From DASZWJ01 sp963813895 (lineage in GTDB: Bacteria > Pseudomonadota > Gammaproteobacteria > JAURND01): a DNA stretch of 64,000 bases. The notes below the pieces were generated by a model. It was given only the letters and a program-made list of their open reading frames with translations. It was not told the origin of the DNA and searched no databases. The translations under genes and the position numbers were made by a program. Location of the stretch: contig CAWFAS010000003.1 in assembly GCA_963813895.1 (NCBI GenBank), positions 434,001 through 498,000 of the forward strand. Direction: 5' to 3'. Positions 25,451-34,734 of this stretch are shown here, in pieces (position 1 is the first letter of the stretch; every line of letters starts with the position of its first letter).

Positions 25451-26692
25451 ATGTTTTATTTTTTAAAAAAATTTCGTGCTTATCTATTTTTGACTATATT
25501 GTTAATTTCTGTTCTTGCTGGATCTCTCACTGGCTCACTCCTCGGAGATAATGCAGTAAAGCTTAAACCATTAGGAGATATATTTTTAAATCTGATGTTT
25601 ACGGTGGTCATACCTCTAATATTTTTCAGTATTGCTTCGGCTATTGCCAGCATGGAACAACTTGGGCGTATCTGGAAAGTGGTGTCCACTATGTTCTTAA
25701 CATTTTTATTCACTAGCATTATCGCCGCTATTTATATGATTATTATTGTCAAACTGTTTCCGCCAGCACAGGGGGTATTACTTAAGCTAAATATGCCAGC
25801 CACAGTTAATCATATTAATATAGGAGATCAAATCGTCAGCATTTTTACCGTCTCAGATTTTTTTAAATTATTTTCGCGTGAAAATATTCTTGCTTTGATA
25901 TTTTTTGCTTTTTTAGTTGGCTTAGCCACAGCCACTCTCGGTAAAAAAGCCCAGTCAATCAATACCTTATTGCAGGCAGGCACGGAAGTTTCCATGAAAA
26001 TTGTGTCTTTTGTAATCTATTACGCTCCTATTGGTTTTTTTGCCTATTTTGCAGTTTTAGTAGGACAATTGGGTCCACAGTTATTAGAAAATTATTTTCG
26101 CTCCATGGTGATTTATTACAGCGCCGCATTAATTTATTTTATCTTAGGCTTTAGTTTCTTTGCTTACCTAGCCAGTAAAACCGAGGGGATAAAGAATTTT
26201 TGGAAAAACTCACCCGTACCTATCATGACCTCCCTCGCCACTTGTAGCAGTGCGGCCAGTATTCCAGCAAATCTACAGGCAACCAAGCAAATGAAAGTGC
26301 CAGCAGAAATTTACGAAACTGTGATTCCCCTGGGGGCTATACTTCATAAAGATGGGTCAGTTCTGGGAGGTGTTTTAAAGATTGCATTCTTATTTGGTAT
26401 TTTTAATCTGAATTTTTCTGGGGTAATGGTTCTTTTAATCGCCTTATTAATTTCATTATTAGTAGGAACGGTGATGGGAGCAATCCCAAGTGGTGGTATG
26501 GTGGCAGAAATGCTCATTCTCTCTCTCTACGGATTTCCACCGCAGGCGCTTATTATTATTGCCGCCATTACTATACTTATCGATCCCCCAGCAACACTAC
26601 TTAATGTCATGAGCAATAGTGTCTGCAGTATGCTGGTGGCGCGTTTTGTGAAGGGAAAAGACTTATCCTCGCCGCAAGCAGCGTCGGGATAA
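25451..26692 (+). CDS. Dicarboxylate/amino-acid:cation symporter (SDF/DAACS family)
   Basis: The 413-residue inner-membrane protein has the GltPh/DctA fold: eight transmembrane helices and two re-entrant hairpins. Hairpin 1 carries the serine-rich TSLATCSSAASIPANL (around residue 260), and TM7/hairpin 2 has LGAILHKDGSV and IPSGGMVAEM. ITILIDPPATLLNVMSN in TM8 replaces the usual D...R/N pattern, so specificity for glutamate, aspartate or C4-dicarboxylates is open. CGGAG lies upstream of ATG 25451. The palindrome at 25351-25434 occupies its promoter region. Confidence 0.92.
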   Translation: MFYFLKKFRAYLFLTILLISVLAGSLTGSLLGDNAVKLKPLGDIFLNLMFTVVIPLIFFSIASAIASMEQLGRIWKVVSTMFLTFLFTSIIAAIYMIIIVKLFPPAQGVLLKLNMPATVNHINIGDQIVSIFTVSDFFKLFSRENILALIFFAFLVGLATATLGKKAQSINTLLQAGTEVSMKIVSFVIYYAPIGFFAYFAVLVGQLGPQLLENYFRSMVIYYSAALIYFILGFSFFAYLASKTEGIKNFWKNSPVPIMTSLATCSSAASIPANLQATKQMKVPAEIYETVIPLGAILHKDGSVLGGVLKIAFLFGIFNLNFSGVMVLLIALLISLLVGTVMGAIPSGGMVAEMLILSLYGFPPQALIIIAAITILIDPPATLLNVMSNSVCSMLVARFVKGKDLSSPQAASG

Positions 26693-26836
26693 GGCTCTAT
26701 TTTCGATACGGTTAAAGAAAATTAGGATCATTGAATTGAGGTGCCACTGGATGGAGTTCCTTCGCTGCGCTCAGGATGAAATTGATGCTCGGGATGACAG
26801 TCAGTGTAAAATGGGATTAGGAATAACTTGAAATGA

Positions 26837-26865
26837 CCCGCCAAATTTTTTATAAAAATGGCGGG
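26837..26865. terminator. Bidirectional terminator between the symporter gene and rplQ
   Basis: CCCGCCAAATTTTT pairs with AAAAATGGCGGG, so both strands have a GC stem next to A/T runs. It lies between convergent genes. Just upstream, 26757-26779 carries the dispersed CCTTCGCTGCGCTCAGGATGA sequence also seen at 46936-46953. Confidence 0.6.
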
Positions 26866-26965
26866 AAATCAACAATGAATGAACCCTCAGTTGATCGGGT
26901 TCAACTTTAGCTTACATCGAACTAAGGCTCTGCATAACACGAGAACTATTGGTAAGTTCTAATTA

Positions 26966-27343
26966 TTATTCAGCTTCTGATTCTAATGGTCGATCAACTA
27001 ATTCCACTAATGCCATTGGCGCATTATCACCAGGTCTGAAGCCACATTTAAGTACACGCAAATAGCCGCCTGGTCGCTCTTTAAACCGGGGGCCCAGTTC
27101 CTTAAATAGTTTACCAACAGCAACTTTATCACGCAGTCGATCAAAGGCGAGCCGTCTTCTTGCTACGTCATCGACTTTAGCAAGCGTGATTAAAGGCTCG
27201 GCAAAACCGCGTAATTCTTTTGCCTTAGCAACCGTCGTTCTGATAAGTTCGTGTTCAAATAAAGAAACTATCATATTGCGAAACATCGCTTTACGATGGC
27301 TACTGGTTCTGTTTAAGTGTCTCCCACTTTTTCTATGTCGCAT
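26966..27343 (-). CDS. rplQ: 50S ribosomal protein L17
   Basis: The 125-residue product has the standard L17 start (MRHRKSGRHLNRTSSHRKAMFRNM) and is of normal length. L17 lies near the exit tunnel of the 50S subunit. It is the last gene of the alpha operon, nine bases after rpoA, and transcription probably ends at the hairpin near 26850. Confidence 0.97.
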   Translation of the reverse strand: MRHRKSGRHLNRTSSHRKAMFRNMIVSLFEHELIRTTVAKAKELRGFAEPLITLAKVDDVARRRLAFDRLRDKVAVGKLFKELGPRFKERPGGYLRVLKCGFRPGDNAPMALVELVDRPLESEAE

Positions 27344-27352
27344 AGTCTTATC

Positions 27353-28339
27353 CTAGTCTTTATCGGAATCTGGAGCTGGCAACTCATCTAATTTCATGCC
27401 AAGATGCAAATTACGCGCAGCCAAAACGGTTTTAATTTCAGTTAGGGATTTCTTGCCCAAATTTGGAGTTTTTAATAAATCAGATTCAGAGCGTTGCACC
27501 AAATCAGCTATTGTATTAATACTTTCCGCTTTTAGACAGTTTGCAGCTCGAACAGTCAACTCAAGATCTTCAACCGGTCGAAGTAATAATGGGTTAATCT
27601 TACGCGATTTTTCTTTTGGTGATTGTAGCGCTGCATGCTTTAATTCTACGAATGACGCTAACTGGCGTTGTAAAATAGTGGCCGAGTAACGAATAGCATC
27701 TTCAGGATTTAAAGTGCCATTAGTTTCAATCTCCAGAATTAACTTATCCAAATCTGTTCTTTTTTCAACACGTGCATTTTCAACTTGATATGACACACGA
27801 CGCACGGGTGAAAAGGAAGCGTCGATCTGCAGTTTACCAACGGGTTTTCCTGTCCCAGCTGCATCTAACCAAGCAGCAGAAGGGACATAACCACGACCGA
27901 CTGCGACCTTTAGATTCATTTTAAGTCTGCCAGCTTTTGTCAGGTGAGCAATGATATGATCTGGATTTACAATTTCAGCGTCATGTTCTAGGACTATATC
28001 ACCGGCAACCACAGGGCCTGGTCCTTTCTTGTCGAGAGTTAATAATACTTCATTACGACCATGTAATTTGACCGCTACTCCTTTAAGATTAAGTAAAATA
28101 TCAATCACATCTTCTCGTACACCCTCGATGGAGCTGTATTCATGTAATACACCATCAATCTCTACTTCTACGATTGCAGCGCCTGGCATCGATGATAGTA
28201 AAATACGACGTAAAGCATTCCCAAGGGTATGCCCAAAACCACGTTCCAATGGCTCCAATACAATTTTAGAATGCATTGGAGTAATGGATTGAACCTGAAT
28301 ATTTCGTGGTGTTAAAAAACTACTATAAATATCCTGCAT
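27353..28339 (-). CDS. rpoA: RNA polymerase subunit alpha
   Basis: The 328-residue product has both domains: the N-terminal dimerisation domain (1-235, FGHTLGNALRRILLSSMPG and EDVIDILLNLK) that nucleates polymerase assembly, and the C-terminal domain (about 250-320, LELTVRAANCLKAESINTIADL ... TPNLGKKSLTEIK) that binds UP elements and activators. It is intact, unlike beta and beta' in this window. It is embedded between rpsD and rplQ as in E. coli. Confidence 0.98.
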   Translation of the reverse strand: MQDIYSSFLTPRNIQVQSITPMHSKIVLEPLERGFGHTLGNALRRILLSSMPGAAIVEVEIDGVLHEYSSIEGVREDVIDILLNLKGVAVKLHGRNEVLLTLDKKGPGPVVAGDIVLEHDAEIVNPDHIIAHLTKAGRLKMNLKVAVGRGYVPSAAWLDAAGTGKPVGKLQIDASFSPVRRVSYQVENARVEKRTDLDKLILEIETNGTLNPEDAIRYSATILQRQLASFVELKHAALQSPKEKSRKINPLLLRPVEDLELTVRAANCLKAESINTIADLVQRSESDLLKTPNLGKKSLTEIKTVLAARNLHLGMKLDELPAPDSDKD

Positions 28340-28349
28340 ATGATTACCT

Positions 28350-28970
28350 CTATTTCGAGAAAAGCTCGACCACGAGACTGACTTTGAATATCGCTGGGAA
28401 GTCTGCTGGATCTGGATAAGATTTAAATACTCCCCGCATTTCTTGGGGACTTACATCCAACCACTGTGGCTGTGGTCTTTGCTGAGCTAATTCCATTGCC
28501 GCTCCAATGCGTAATTGTTTCCTGGACCTTTCTCTTACTTGGATAATGTCATTAGGACGAACGAGATAAGAAGGAATATTAACAACCTTCCCATTTACAA
28601 GAATTGCTTTATGACTTACCAATTGCCTGGCTTCAGCACGGGTACTAGCAAAACCAAGTCGGTAAACCACATTGTCCAATCTTGATTCAAGTAACTTTAA
28701 CAGATTCTCACCCGTTGAACCCTTTTGACGGTCAGCTTCTTCATAAGAATTTAAAAATTGGCGCTGTAATACACCATAATAACGCTTAATTAGCTGTTGC
28801 ATACGCAACTGAACACCATAGTCTGAAAGACGGCCACGTTTTTGAGCATGTTGGCCAGGTTGAGTATCCAGCTTACATTTAGTCTCTACTGCACGCACAC
28901 CACTTTTAAGCATCAAATCAGTGCCTTCACGCCGAGACAGCTTACACTTGGGGCCTAAATATCTAGCCAT
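28350..28970 (-). CDS. rpsD: 30S ribosomal protein S4
   Basis: Starting at MARYLGPKCKLSRREGTDL the protein has 206 residues, the usual number; the open frame continues four codons upstream without reason to use it. The S4 RNA-binding domain is at about 95-155 (LESRLDNVVYRLGFASTRAEARQLVSHKAILVNG). S4 is a primary 16S rRNA binder, and in E. coli it represses this operon by binding upstream of rpsM; I did not find a confident pseudoknot here. Confidence 0.97.
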   Translation of the reverse strand: MARYLGPKCKLSRREGTDLMLKSGVRAVETKCKLDTQPGQHAQKRGRLSDYGVQLRMQQLIKRYYGVLQRQFLNSYEEADRQKGSTGENLLKLLESRLDNVVYRLGFASTRAEARQLVSHKAILVNGKVVNIPSYLVRPNDIIQVRERSRKQLRIGAAMELAQQRPQPQWLDVSPQEMRGVFKSYPDPADFPAIFKVSLVVELFSK

Positions 28971-29053
28971 TAAAAACTCCAAATAGAAATAATAACTCTC
29001 AAAAAGAGCAGATTAATTGCCACTCTTTTTGGCTTAAACATCTTTAGAAAATT

Positions 29054-29446
29054 CTATACCCGACGTTTTTTAGGGGGGCGGCAGCCATTATGAGGTAATG
29101 GGGTTACGTCCACAATATTAGTAATTGTAAAGCCATTTGAGTAGAATGCACGAATTGCAGACTCGCGCCCTGGACCCGGGCCTTTAACCAACACTACCAG
29201 CATCTTCATGCCAATTTCTTTTACTACCTGGGCTACTTTTTCCACGGCCACCTGGGCTGCAAATGGAGTGCCTTTCCGTGATCCGCGAAAACCACTTCCT
29301 CCAGCCGTTGCCCATGCTAAAGCATTTCCTTGCCTATCAGTAACGGTAATCAAGGTATTATTAAAAGATGCTTGTATGTGAGCTATACCTTCTTGTACCT
29401 TACGCTTTATTTTTTTACGCGTACGTGTTGTTTTGGGATCTGCCAT
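29054..29446 (-). CDS. rpsK: 30S ribosomal protein S11
   Basis: The 130-residue product has the conserved core (IQASFNNTLITVTDRQGNAL, GGSGFRGSRKGTPFAAQ) and the C-terminal NGCRPPKKRRV. S11 forms part of the 30S platform by the mRNA exit path. It sits 15 bases after rpsM. Confidence 0.97.
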   Translation of the reverse strand: MADPKTTRTRKKIKRKVQEGIAHIQASFNNTLITVTDRQGNALAWATAGGSGFRGSRKGTPFAAQVAVEKVAQVVKEIGMKMLVVLVKGPGPGRESAIRAFYSNGFTITNIVDVTPLPHNGCRPPKKRRV

Positions 29447-29461
29447 TATTTATATCCTACC

Positions 29462-29824
29462 TTACTTACGAATTGGTTTTGCCTTGCCCTTACGGGTACG
29501 GGCATTTGTTTTGGTACGCTGCCCCCTAACTGGGAGACCGCGTCTATGTCGCAACCCACGGTAACAACCAAGATCTACAAGCCTTTTAATGTTCATAGAT
29601 ACTTCTCTACGTAGATCACCTTCCAATAAAGGAAATTTGCCTACTTCCCGTCGCAAAGCCTCTATTTCCGCCTCAGTTAAATCATTTACTTTTATATCTG
29701 GACGTATACCAGCTGCTGAGCAGATCAGACGCGCACGTGTATTACCTATGCCATAGATTGAAGTCAAGGCTACACGAGTATGCTTTCGCTCTGGGATATT
29801 AACACCCGCAATACGAACTACCAT
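29462..29824 (-). CDS. rpsM: 30S ribosomal protein S13
   Basis: The 120-residue product begins VRIAGVNIPERKH and has the helix-two-turn-helix region around residues 15-60 and the basic tail GLPVRGQRTKTNARTRKGK that contacts P-site tRNA. It is the first gene of the alpha operon, following rpmJ by 127 bases. Confidence 0.97.
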   Translation of the reverse strand: MVVRIAGVNIPERKHTRVALTSIYGIGNTRARLICSAAGIRPDIKVNDLTEAEIEALRREVGKFPLLEGDLRREVSMNIKRLVDLGCYRGLRHRRGLPVRGQRTKTNARTRKGKAKPIRK

Positions 29825-29951
29825 TTAGTACTCTCCTACAAATCGGAACTTAACTACACCCTATTTCTCCTGTGAGGGAGAAATTATTACGAAATAGGCC
29901 ACAACGAGAATTGCTGAAAACTTGCAAGCATACCGCTGAATATCCCCAAAA

Positions 29952-30065
29952 TCAACCCTGTCTTTGTTTATGTCGCGCATCTTTACAAATAATCCGTACC
30001 ACACCATTACGGCGAATTACTTTACAGTAACGACACATTTTTTTCACTGAAACTCTAACTTTCAT
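29952..30065 (-). CDS. rpmJ: 50S ribosomal protein L36 (zinc form)
   Basis: This 37-codon gene encodes a product starting MKVRVSVKKMCRYCK. C11, C14, C27 and H32 give the zinc ribbon of the C+ form. GGAGGATTCCTC precedes the ATG at 30065. Its place between secY and rpsM is conserved in bacteria. Confidence 0.95.
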   Translation of the reverse strand: MKVRVSVKKMCRYCKVIRRNGVVRIICKDARHKQRQG

Positions 30066-30128
30066 GAGGAATCCTCCACTAAAACGGTATCAAGTATAGG
30101 TACTTGCTGACACTCAAAAAACTATGAC

Positions 30129-31469
30129 TTAGCGCTGCAATCCTGTACCACGGCCTTTTAAATTGGCTTTTTTCATTATAGATTCATATTGATGTGATAC
30201 CAGATGCGCCTGTACTTGCGCCATAAAATCCATCAAAACAACAACTACAATCAACAGGGAGGTACCACCAAAATAAAAAGGTACATGCCAGGTAAGGATA
30301 AAAAATTCTGGCAATAAAGAAACCAAGGTTAGGTATATTGCGCCTACTAAGGTTAATCGAGTCATTACCATATCAATATATTGAGCGGTCTGATCACCTG
30401 GACGTAATCCTGGAATAAAAGCCCCAGATTTCTTGAGATTGTCTGCGGTTTCTTTTGGATTAAATACTAATGCGGTATAAAAAAAGCAAAAGAAAATAAT
30501 TGCTATAGCATCCAATAATAAAAACAAGGGTTGTCCCGGCTGCAGCATCAAGCTTATCTGTGTTAACCAGCTAAACCCGGCTGTACCGGCGGTGGCTCCT
30601 GAAAACCACTGCGCGATCGTTCCAGGAAACAAAATGATACTGGAAGCAAAAATAGGTGGAATAACACCAGCCATATTAATTTTTAAAGGCAAATGGCTAC
30701 TCTGCGCAGCATATATTTTTCTACCTTGCTGCCGTTTGGCATAATTCACAGTAATTCGACGTTGCGCCCGTTCAACAAACACCACAAAAGCCGTGATACA
30801 AAGGACTATAGCTACTAATAAAAGTAGCGAAATAATCTGCATTTGCCCTTGCCTGACTTGGCCTAGCACTTCAGCAATAGCAGATGGGAACCTGGAAACT
30901 ATACCAGCAAATATAATAAGGGAAATACCATTACCAATACCTCTTTCAGTGATTTGTTCACCTAACCACATTAGAAACATGGTACCTGTTACTAATGTCA
31001 AGGTAGCAGTAAAATAAAAAGCAAAGCCCGGATTAATAACTGTGCCATTACTGACTAACCATTTGGAAATACCAAACCCCTGAAACGCAGCAAGTAATAA
31101 TGTACCATATCGAGTATATTGATTTATTTTGCGGCGACCCGCTTCACCTTCTTTCTTAAGCTGTTCTAACTTGGGAGATATTACTGTAAATAGCTGCATG
31201 ATAATTGATGCAGAGATATAGGGCATGACATTCAAAGCAAACACAGTAAAGCGCTGCAAAGCACCGCCAGAAAACATATTAAACAGGCCTAAGATTCCAC
31301 CCTGCTGATTTTTGAACAAATCTGCCAGCCTTTCCGGATTAATACCCGGCACAGGGATATGTGCACCTATACGATAGACAATAATGCCTACGAGCACAAA
31401 TAAAAGCCGGCGTTTCAATTCACTTAATCCGCCTTGTGATAAGCCTAATCCTAACTTGGGCTGTGCCAT
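30129..31469 (-). CDS. secY: Sec translocase channel subunit SecY
   Basis: The 446-residue inner-membrane protein has ten helices. It is recognisable by RRLLFVLVGIIVYRIGAHIPVPGI at the start, the plug region GGALQRFTVFALNVMPYISASI, and GIGNGISLIIFAGI in the middle. It forms the protein-conducting channel with SecE (59181-59564 here) and SecG. Its start abuts the rplO stop, the usual spc-operon arrangement. Confidence 0.98.
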   Translation of the reverse strand: MAQPKLGLGLSQGGLSELKRRLLFVLVGIIVYRIGAHIPVPGINPERLADLFKNQQGGILGLFNMFSGGALQRFTVFALNVMPYISASIIMQLFTVISPKLEQLKKEGEAGRRKINQYTRYGTLLLAAFQGFGISKWLVSNGTVINPGFAFYFTATLTLVTGTMFLMWLGEQITERGIGNGISLIIFAGIVSRFPSAIAEVLGQVRQGQMQIISLLLLVAIVLCITAFVVFVERAQRRITVNYAKRQQGRKIYAAQSSHLPLKINMAGVIPPIFASSIILFPGTIAQWFSGATAGTAGFSWLTQISLMLQPGQPLFLLLDAIAIIFFCFFYTALVFNPKETADNLKKSGAFIPGLRPGDQTAQYIDMVMTRLTLVGAIYLTLVSLLPEFFILTWHVPFYFGGTSLLIVVVVLMDFMAQVQAHLVSHQYESIMKKANLKGRGTGLQR

Positions 31470-31904
31470 TTATTCTTCAACCTTTCCGCCCGCAGTTTCA
31501 ATTGCTTTTTTAGCACCTGCAGTTGTTTTTATACCTCGTAATGTTACCGGCTTATCAATCTTTCCAGATGCGATTACTTTAACCTTCTGTATATGGCCAG
31601 CCACCACTTTCGCTTTTTTTAAAGCGGCTAAATCGATAATATCTTCCGTAACTTTCAGTAGTTCATGCAGTCTAACTTCTGCAGAAAACATAGCTTGTGC
31701 TGAAGTAAAACCAAATTTAGGTAGACGACGCTGTAAAGGCATTTGTCCACCTTCAAAACCGACTTTATGATAACCGCCAGCACGTGCATGTTGCCCCTTA
31801 TGACCTCGCCCACAAGTCTTTCCTAAACCTGACCCAATGCCACGACCCACCCGCTTAGGATTCTGTTTGGCTCCAGGAGCTGGCTTTAACGTATTCAAAC
31901 GCAT
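31470..31904 (-). CDS. rplO: 50S ribosomal protein L15
   Basis: The 144-residue product has the glycine/arginine-rich N-terminus (KRVGRGIGSGLGKTCGRGHKGQ) that threads into 23S rRNA and the globular C-terminal part with KVKVIASGKIDKPVTLRG. Length is normal. It directly precedes secY. Confidence 0.97.
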   Translation of the reverse strand: MRLNTLKPAPGAKQNPKRVGRGIGSGLGKTCGRGHKGQHARAGGYHKVGFEGGQMPLQRRLPKFGFTSAQAMFSAEVRLHELLKVTEDIIDLAALKKAKVVAGHIQKVKVIASGKIDKPVTLRGIKTTAGAKKAIETAGGKVEE

Positions 31905-31984
31905 AATGATATCTCTTTAAGGTAACTGCTCTTGACTGAAACTATCTTGGCCCATACCGCCCAATAGTTTATTCAGGTATACAA

Positions 31985-32179
31985 TTATAATTCTTCTATT
32001 TTCAGTAAGTAAAAAATCTTATTTATCATGCCTCGGTTTGGTTGAGTATCCTCAACGACCCGAATTTGATTTATTCGACGCAGTCCTAGCCCATTTGCAC
32101 ACGCAATATGATTAGGAATTCTACCGCTTAGGCTGCGAATCAACTGGATTTTAATCTGTTTTGTTTGAGCTGCTTTCAT
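31985..32179 (-). CDS. rpmD: 50S ribosomal protein L30
   Basis: The 64-residue product carries the L30 core (IKIQLIRSLSGRIPNHIACANGLGLRRINQIRVV) and ends RGMINKIFYLLKIEEL. ATG 32179 is preferred; a GTG four codons upstream at 32191, directly after the rpsE stop, would add MSAI and is also possible. No strong ribosome binding site separates the two, so translation may be coupled to rpsE. Confidence 0.93.
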   Translation of the reverse strand: MKAAQTKQIKIQLIRSLSGRIPNHIACANGLGLRRINQIRVVEDTQPNRGMINKIFYLLKIEEL

Positions 32180-32191
32180 TATTGCACTCAC

Positions 32192-32698
32192 TTATTCAAG
32201 AATTTCTTCAATAGTTTTGCCGCGCTTTTCAGCAATAGCTGCTGGAGAAGCCATGGATTGCAAACCTTTGACAGTAGCCCTAACTACGTTCATAGGATTC
32301 GAAGAACCTATGCATTTGGCTAAAACATTAGATACGCCCATTACTTCAAACACAGCTCGCATTGCACTGCCAGCGATAACCCCAGTTCCTTCAGATGCAG
32401 GTTTTATTAATACCTTTGTTGCTCCATGCCTTGCGATAATTGCATGTTGTAATGTAGTCCCGTGCAACTCTACCTGAATCAAATTACGTCGCGCACTTTC
32501 CATGGCTTTTTGAATTGCTGCAGGGACTTCCCTCGCCTTGCCGCGACCATAACCAAATTTGCCCTTGCCATTACCCACAACGACCAGTGCAGAAAAACCA
32601 AAAATTCGGCCACCCTTCACAACTTTGGCAGTTCGATTTACTGCCACCAGTTTTTCCTGGAATCCATCACTGGTTACGTCTAATGTTTCTGCATTCAT
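32192..32698 (-). CDS. rpsE: 30S ribosomal protein S5
   Basis: The 168-residue product has the double-stranded-RNA-binding-like domain (EKLVAVNRTAKVVKGGRIFGFSALVVVGN) and the C-terminal domain (EGTGVIAGSAMRAVFEVMGVSNVLAKCIGSSNPMNVVRAT). S5 shapes the mRNA entry site and decoding accuracy. A 211-base gap separates it from rplR, unusual inside an spc operon. Confidence 0.97.
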   Translation of the reverse strand: MNAETLDVTSDGFQEKLVAVNRTAKVVKGGRIFGFSALVVVGNGKGKFGYGRGKAREVPAAIQKAMESARRNLIQVELHGTTLQHAIIARHGATKVLIKPASEGTGVIAGSAMRAVFEVMGVSNVLAKCIGSSNPMNVVRATVKGLQSMASPAAIAEKRGKTIEEILE

Positions 32699-32909
32699 TA
32701 ATCAGCCCTTTTCAATTGTTGGACTTTACACAGAGAATAATGTCTATGGCACATAAAAAGTATGGATTACTCCCTTGAATAAATGCCTCATCACTTATCT
32801 CATGATAAACCTGAGTGTACCAGCTCCTAACGAAAAATTGGGAACTGCGTTTTTGAATCAGTGCCGCGCAAAAATTCAACTTTCGCTACAGCAAAGCTGC
32901 GAGATGTCT

Positions 32910-33263
32910 TTAAAACTCTAAACCGGCTTCGCGAGCAGCATTAGCCAAGGCCGCAACTCTGCCGTGGTATTTAAATCCTCCACGATCAAATGCGACTTTT
33001 TTAACCCCATTTTCTAATGCACGTTTAGCGATCATTTTACCGACTTCTTTGGCTGCCAATACATTCCCGCCAATAGGGTGGACGCTTTTGATTTCATTTT
33101 CTAATGTAGACGCCGATGTGATTATTGTCGCACCATTTGGTGCAATAATTTGCGCATAAATATTGCGCGGGCTTCTATGTATACTTAGCCTTACGGCTCC
33201 CAGCTTTCGTATTGTGGCACGACCACGTTGGGCGCGACGCAAGCGTTGTGTTTTTTTATCCAT
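32910..33263 (-). CDS. rplR: 50S ribosomal protein L18
   Basis: The 117-residue product binds 5S rRNA with L5. It shows RLSIHRSPRNIYAQII, IITSASTLE and the C-terminal KKVAFDRGGFKYHGRVAALANAAREAGLEF. Its ATG overlaps the last base of the rplF stop codon, indicating coupling. Confidence 0.97.
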   Translation of the reverse strand: MDKKTQRLRRAQRGRATIRKLGAVRLSIHRSPRNIYAQIIAPNGATIITSASTLENEIKSVHPIGGNVLAAKEVGKMIAKRALENGVKKVAFDRGGFKYHGRVAALANAAREAGLEF

Positions 33264-33802
33264 TATTTCTTCTTACCTTCTTTTAGATGAATTTTTTCAT
33301 CGGAATAACGCACCCCTTTACCCTTATAAGGCTCCGGAGGCCTAAATGACCGAATATCTGCCGCAACTTGTCCCACTATCTGTTTATCTATACCTTTGAC
33401 TACAATTTCAGTCTGGCTTGGAGTTTCTACTGTAATTCCTTTTGGGACGTCGTATTTAACTGGGTGGGAAAACCCAAGGGTCAAGGATAATAAACTGCCT
33501 TGCGCCTGCGCACGATAACCTACCCCAATTAAAGTCAATTTGCGCTCAAAACCTTGGCTCACTCCGATCACCATATTTGATAATAAAGCTCTGGTAGTGC
33601 CTGCAATAGCATCTGCGGATTTTACATCACCTTCCTGTTTAGGAGATAATTTTATGGTATTTCCTTCTCTCTCCAGATTTACAGCAAAATGAATCTCTTG
33701 TTGTACTGTTCCTTTGCTTCCTTTAATTGTGAGCATCTGGCCATTAAGAGTGGCTTCAACTCCAGAAGGAAGAACTATAGGTTTTTTCGCTACTCTTGAC
33801 AT
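33263..33802 (-). CDS. rplF: 50S ribosomal protein L6
   Basis: The 179-residue product has two L6 repeats and the C-terminal signature PEPYKGKGVRYSDEKI. It lies at the base of the L7/L12 stalk near the factor-binding site. Length is normal, and it follows rpsH by twelve bases. Confidence 0.97.
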   Translation of the reverse strand: MSRVAKKPIVLPSGVEATLNGQMLTIKGSKGTVQQEIHFAVNLEREGNTIKLSPKQEGDVKSADAIAGTTRALLSNMVIGVSQGFERKLTLIGVGYRAQAQGSLLSLTLGFSHPVKYDVPKGITVETPSQTEIVVKGIDKQIVGQVAADIRSFRPPEPYKGKGVRYSDEKIHLKEGKKK

Positions 33803-33814
33803 AAATGCCTCCTA

Positions 33815-34210
33815 CTAATAGACATAGCACAAAACTTCACCACCATGACCTGAAGCGCGAGCGGTTCTATCGGTCATTAAACCTTTTGGGGTGGAAACAA
33901 TGGCTATTCCTAAACCATTTTGAATCTTCGGTAATTCATGTTTACGTTTATATTGACGTAATCCAGGTCGGCTGACACGCTTAATTTCACTTATAACGGG
34001 AGCACCTAAATGATATTTTAAACCAATCAACAGATAAGCCTTGCCTTCATGCTCAATTTTCTCATGACTAATAATGTAACCTTCTGCCTTAAGAACATGA
34101 GCAATGGCCATTTTTAATTTAGAAAATGGCATGCGTACTTCTTTTTTATTCACCGCTTGTGCATTACGCAACTGAGTTAACATGTCAGCAATGGGATCTT
34201 GTAAGCTCAT
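33815..34210 (-). CDS. rpsH: 30S ribosomal protein S8
   Basis: The 131-residue product begins SLQDPIADMLTQLRNAQ and ends with the S8 signature GLGIAIVSTPKGLMTDRTARASGHGGEVLCYVY. S8 organises the central 16S domain, and in E. coli it represses the spc operon by binding near the rplE start. A 205-base spacer precedes it, where most relatives have only a few bases. Confidence 0.97.
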   Translation of the reverse strand: MSLQDPIADMLTQLRNAQAVNKKEVRMPFSKLKMAIAHVLKAEGYIISHEKIEHEGKAYLLIGLKYHLGAPVISEIKRVSRPGLRQYKRKHELPKIQNGLGIAIVSTPKGLMTDRTARASGHGGEVLCYVY

Positions 34211-34415
34211 TTAGATTTTTTAACCTCATATATTTCATGATTACCTCGACACTGCGACGAGGACAAAGCCATAGCGGTTGCCAAGGTTAAGAGCAAGCTC
34301 TCTCCTTAGAGATAACCAACATAGTCTATACTAGGTGGTCATTAATTGATCTTCGCGCATATCTGTTGCCAGAAGTTATCAATTCGTAACACAGGCCATT
34401 GGCCGCAAGTAAAAA

Positions 34416-34721
34416 TTACCAGCTGGATTTAGACAAACCAGGCACATCACCATGCATAGCAGCTTGCCGCAAACAAATTCGACATAATGCAAAGCGCCGA
34501 TACACTGAACGTGGTCTACCACATTGGCGGCAACGTTTTTTTACTCGGCAGGGACTTTCATCACGCGGTCTTTTGTTTAAATCTATTGCAGCCGTTAATT
34601 TTTCCTCATAGGAACTTGTTGGGCTAGCAATGATTGAACTCAATTCCCGACGTTTAACCTTACCACGGGTACTTAATTTAACTCTACGATTTTCACGAGC
34701 TATCATCGATTTTTTGGCCAT
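34416..34721 (-). CDS. rpsN: 30S ribosomal protein S14, long form with zinc knuckle
   Basis: The 101-residue product has the length of the classical zinc-free S14 (MAKKSMIARENRRVKL start) yet its C-terminal half has the full cysteine set of the short zinc form: C64-x2-C67 and C80-x2-C83 (RCRQCGRPRSVYRRFALCRICLRQ). It therefore combines the N-terminal extension of the C- type with the metal site of the C+ type. Binding of zinc is inferred from the pattern. I believe similar proteins occur in Legionella relatives. Confidence 0.96.
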   Translation of the reverse strand: MAKKSMIARENRRVKLSTRGKVKRRELSSIIASPTSSYEEKLTAAIDLNKRPRDESPCRVKKRCRQCGRPRSVYRRFALCRICLRQAAMHGDVPGLSKSSW

Positions 34722-34734
34722 CTAAACTTAAACC

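Noticed and set aside
29330..29614. Plus-strand frames over rpsK/rpsM and similar ones through the ribosomal cluster
   Set aside because: All lie opposite conserved ribosomal genes and lack start signals; they are strand shadows.
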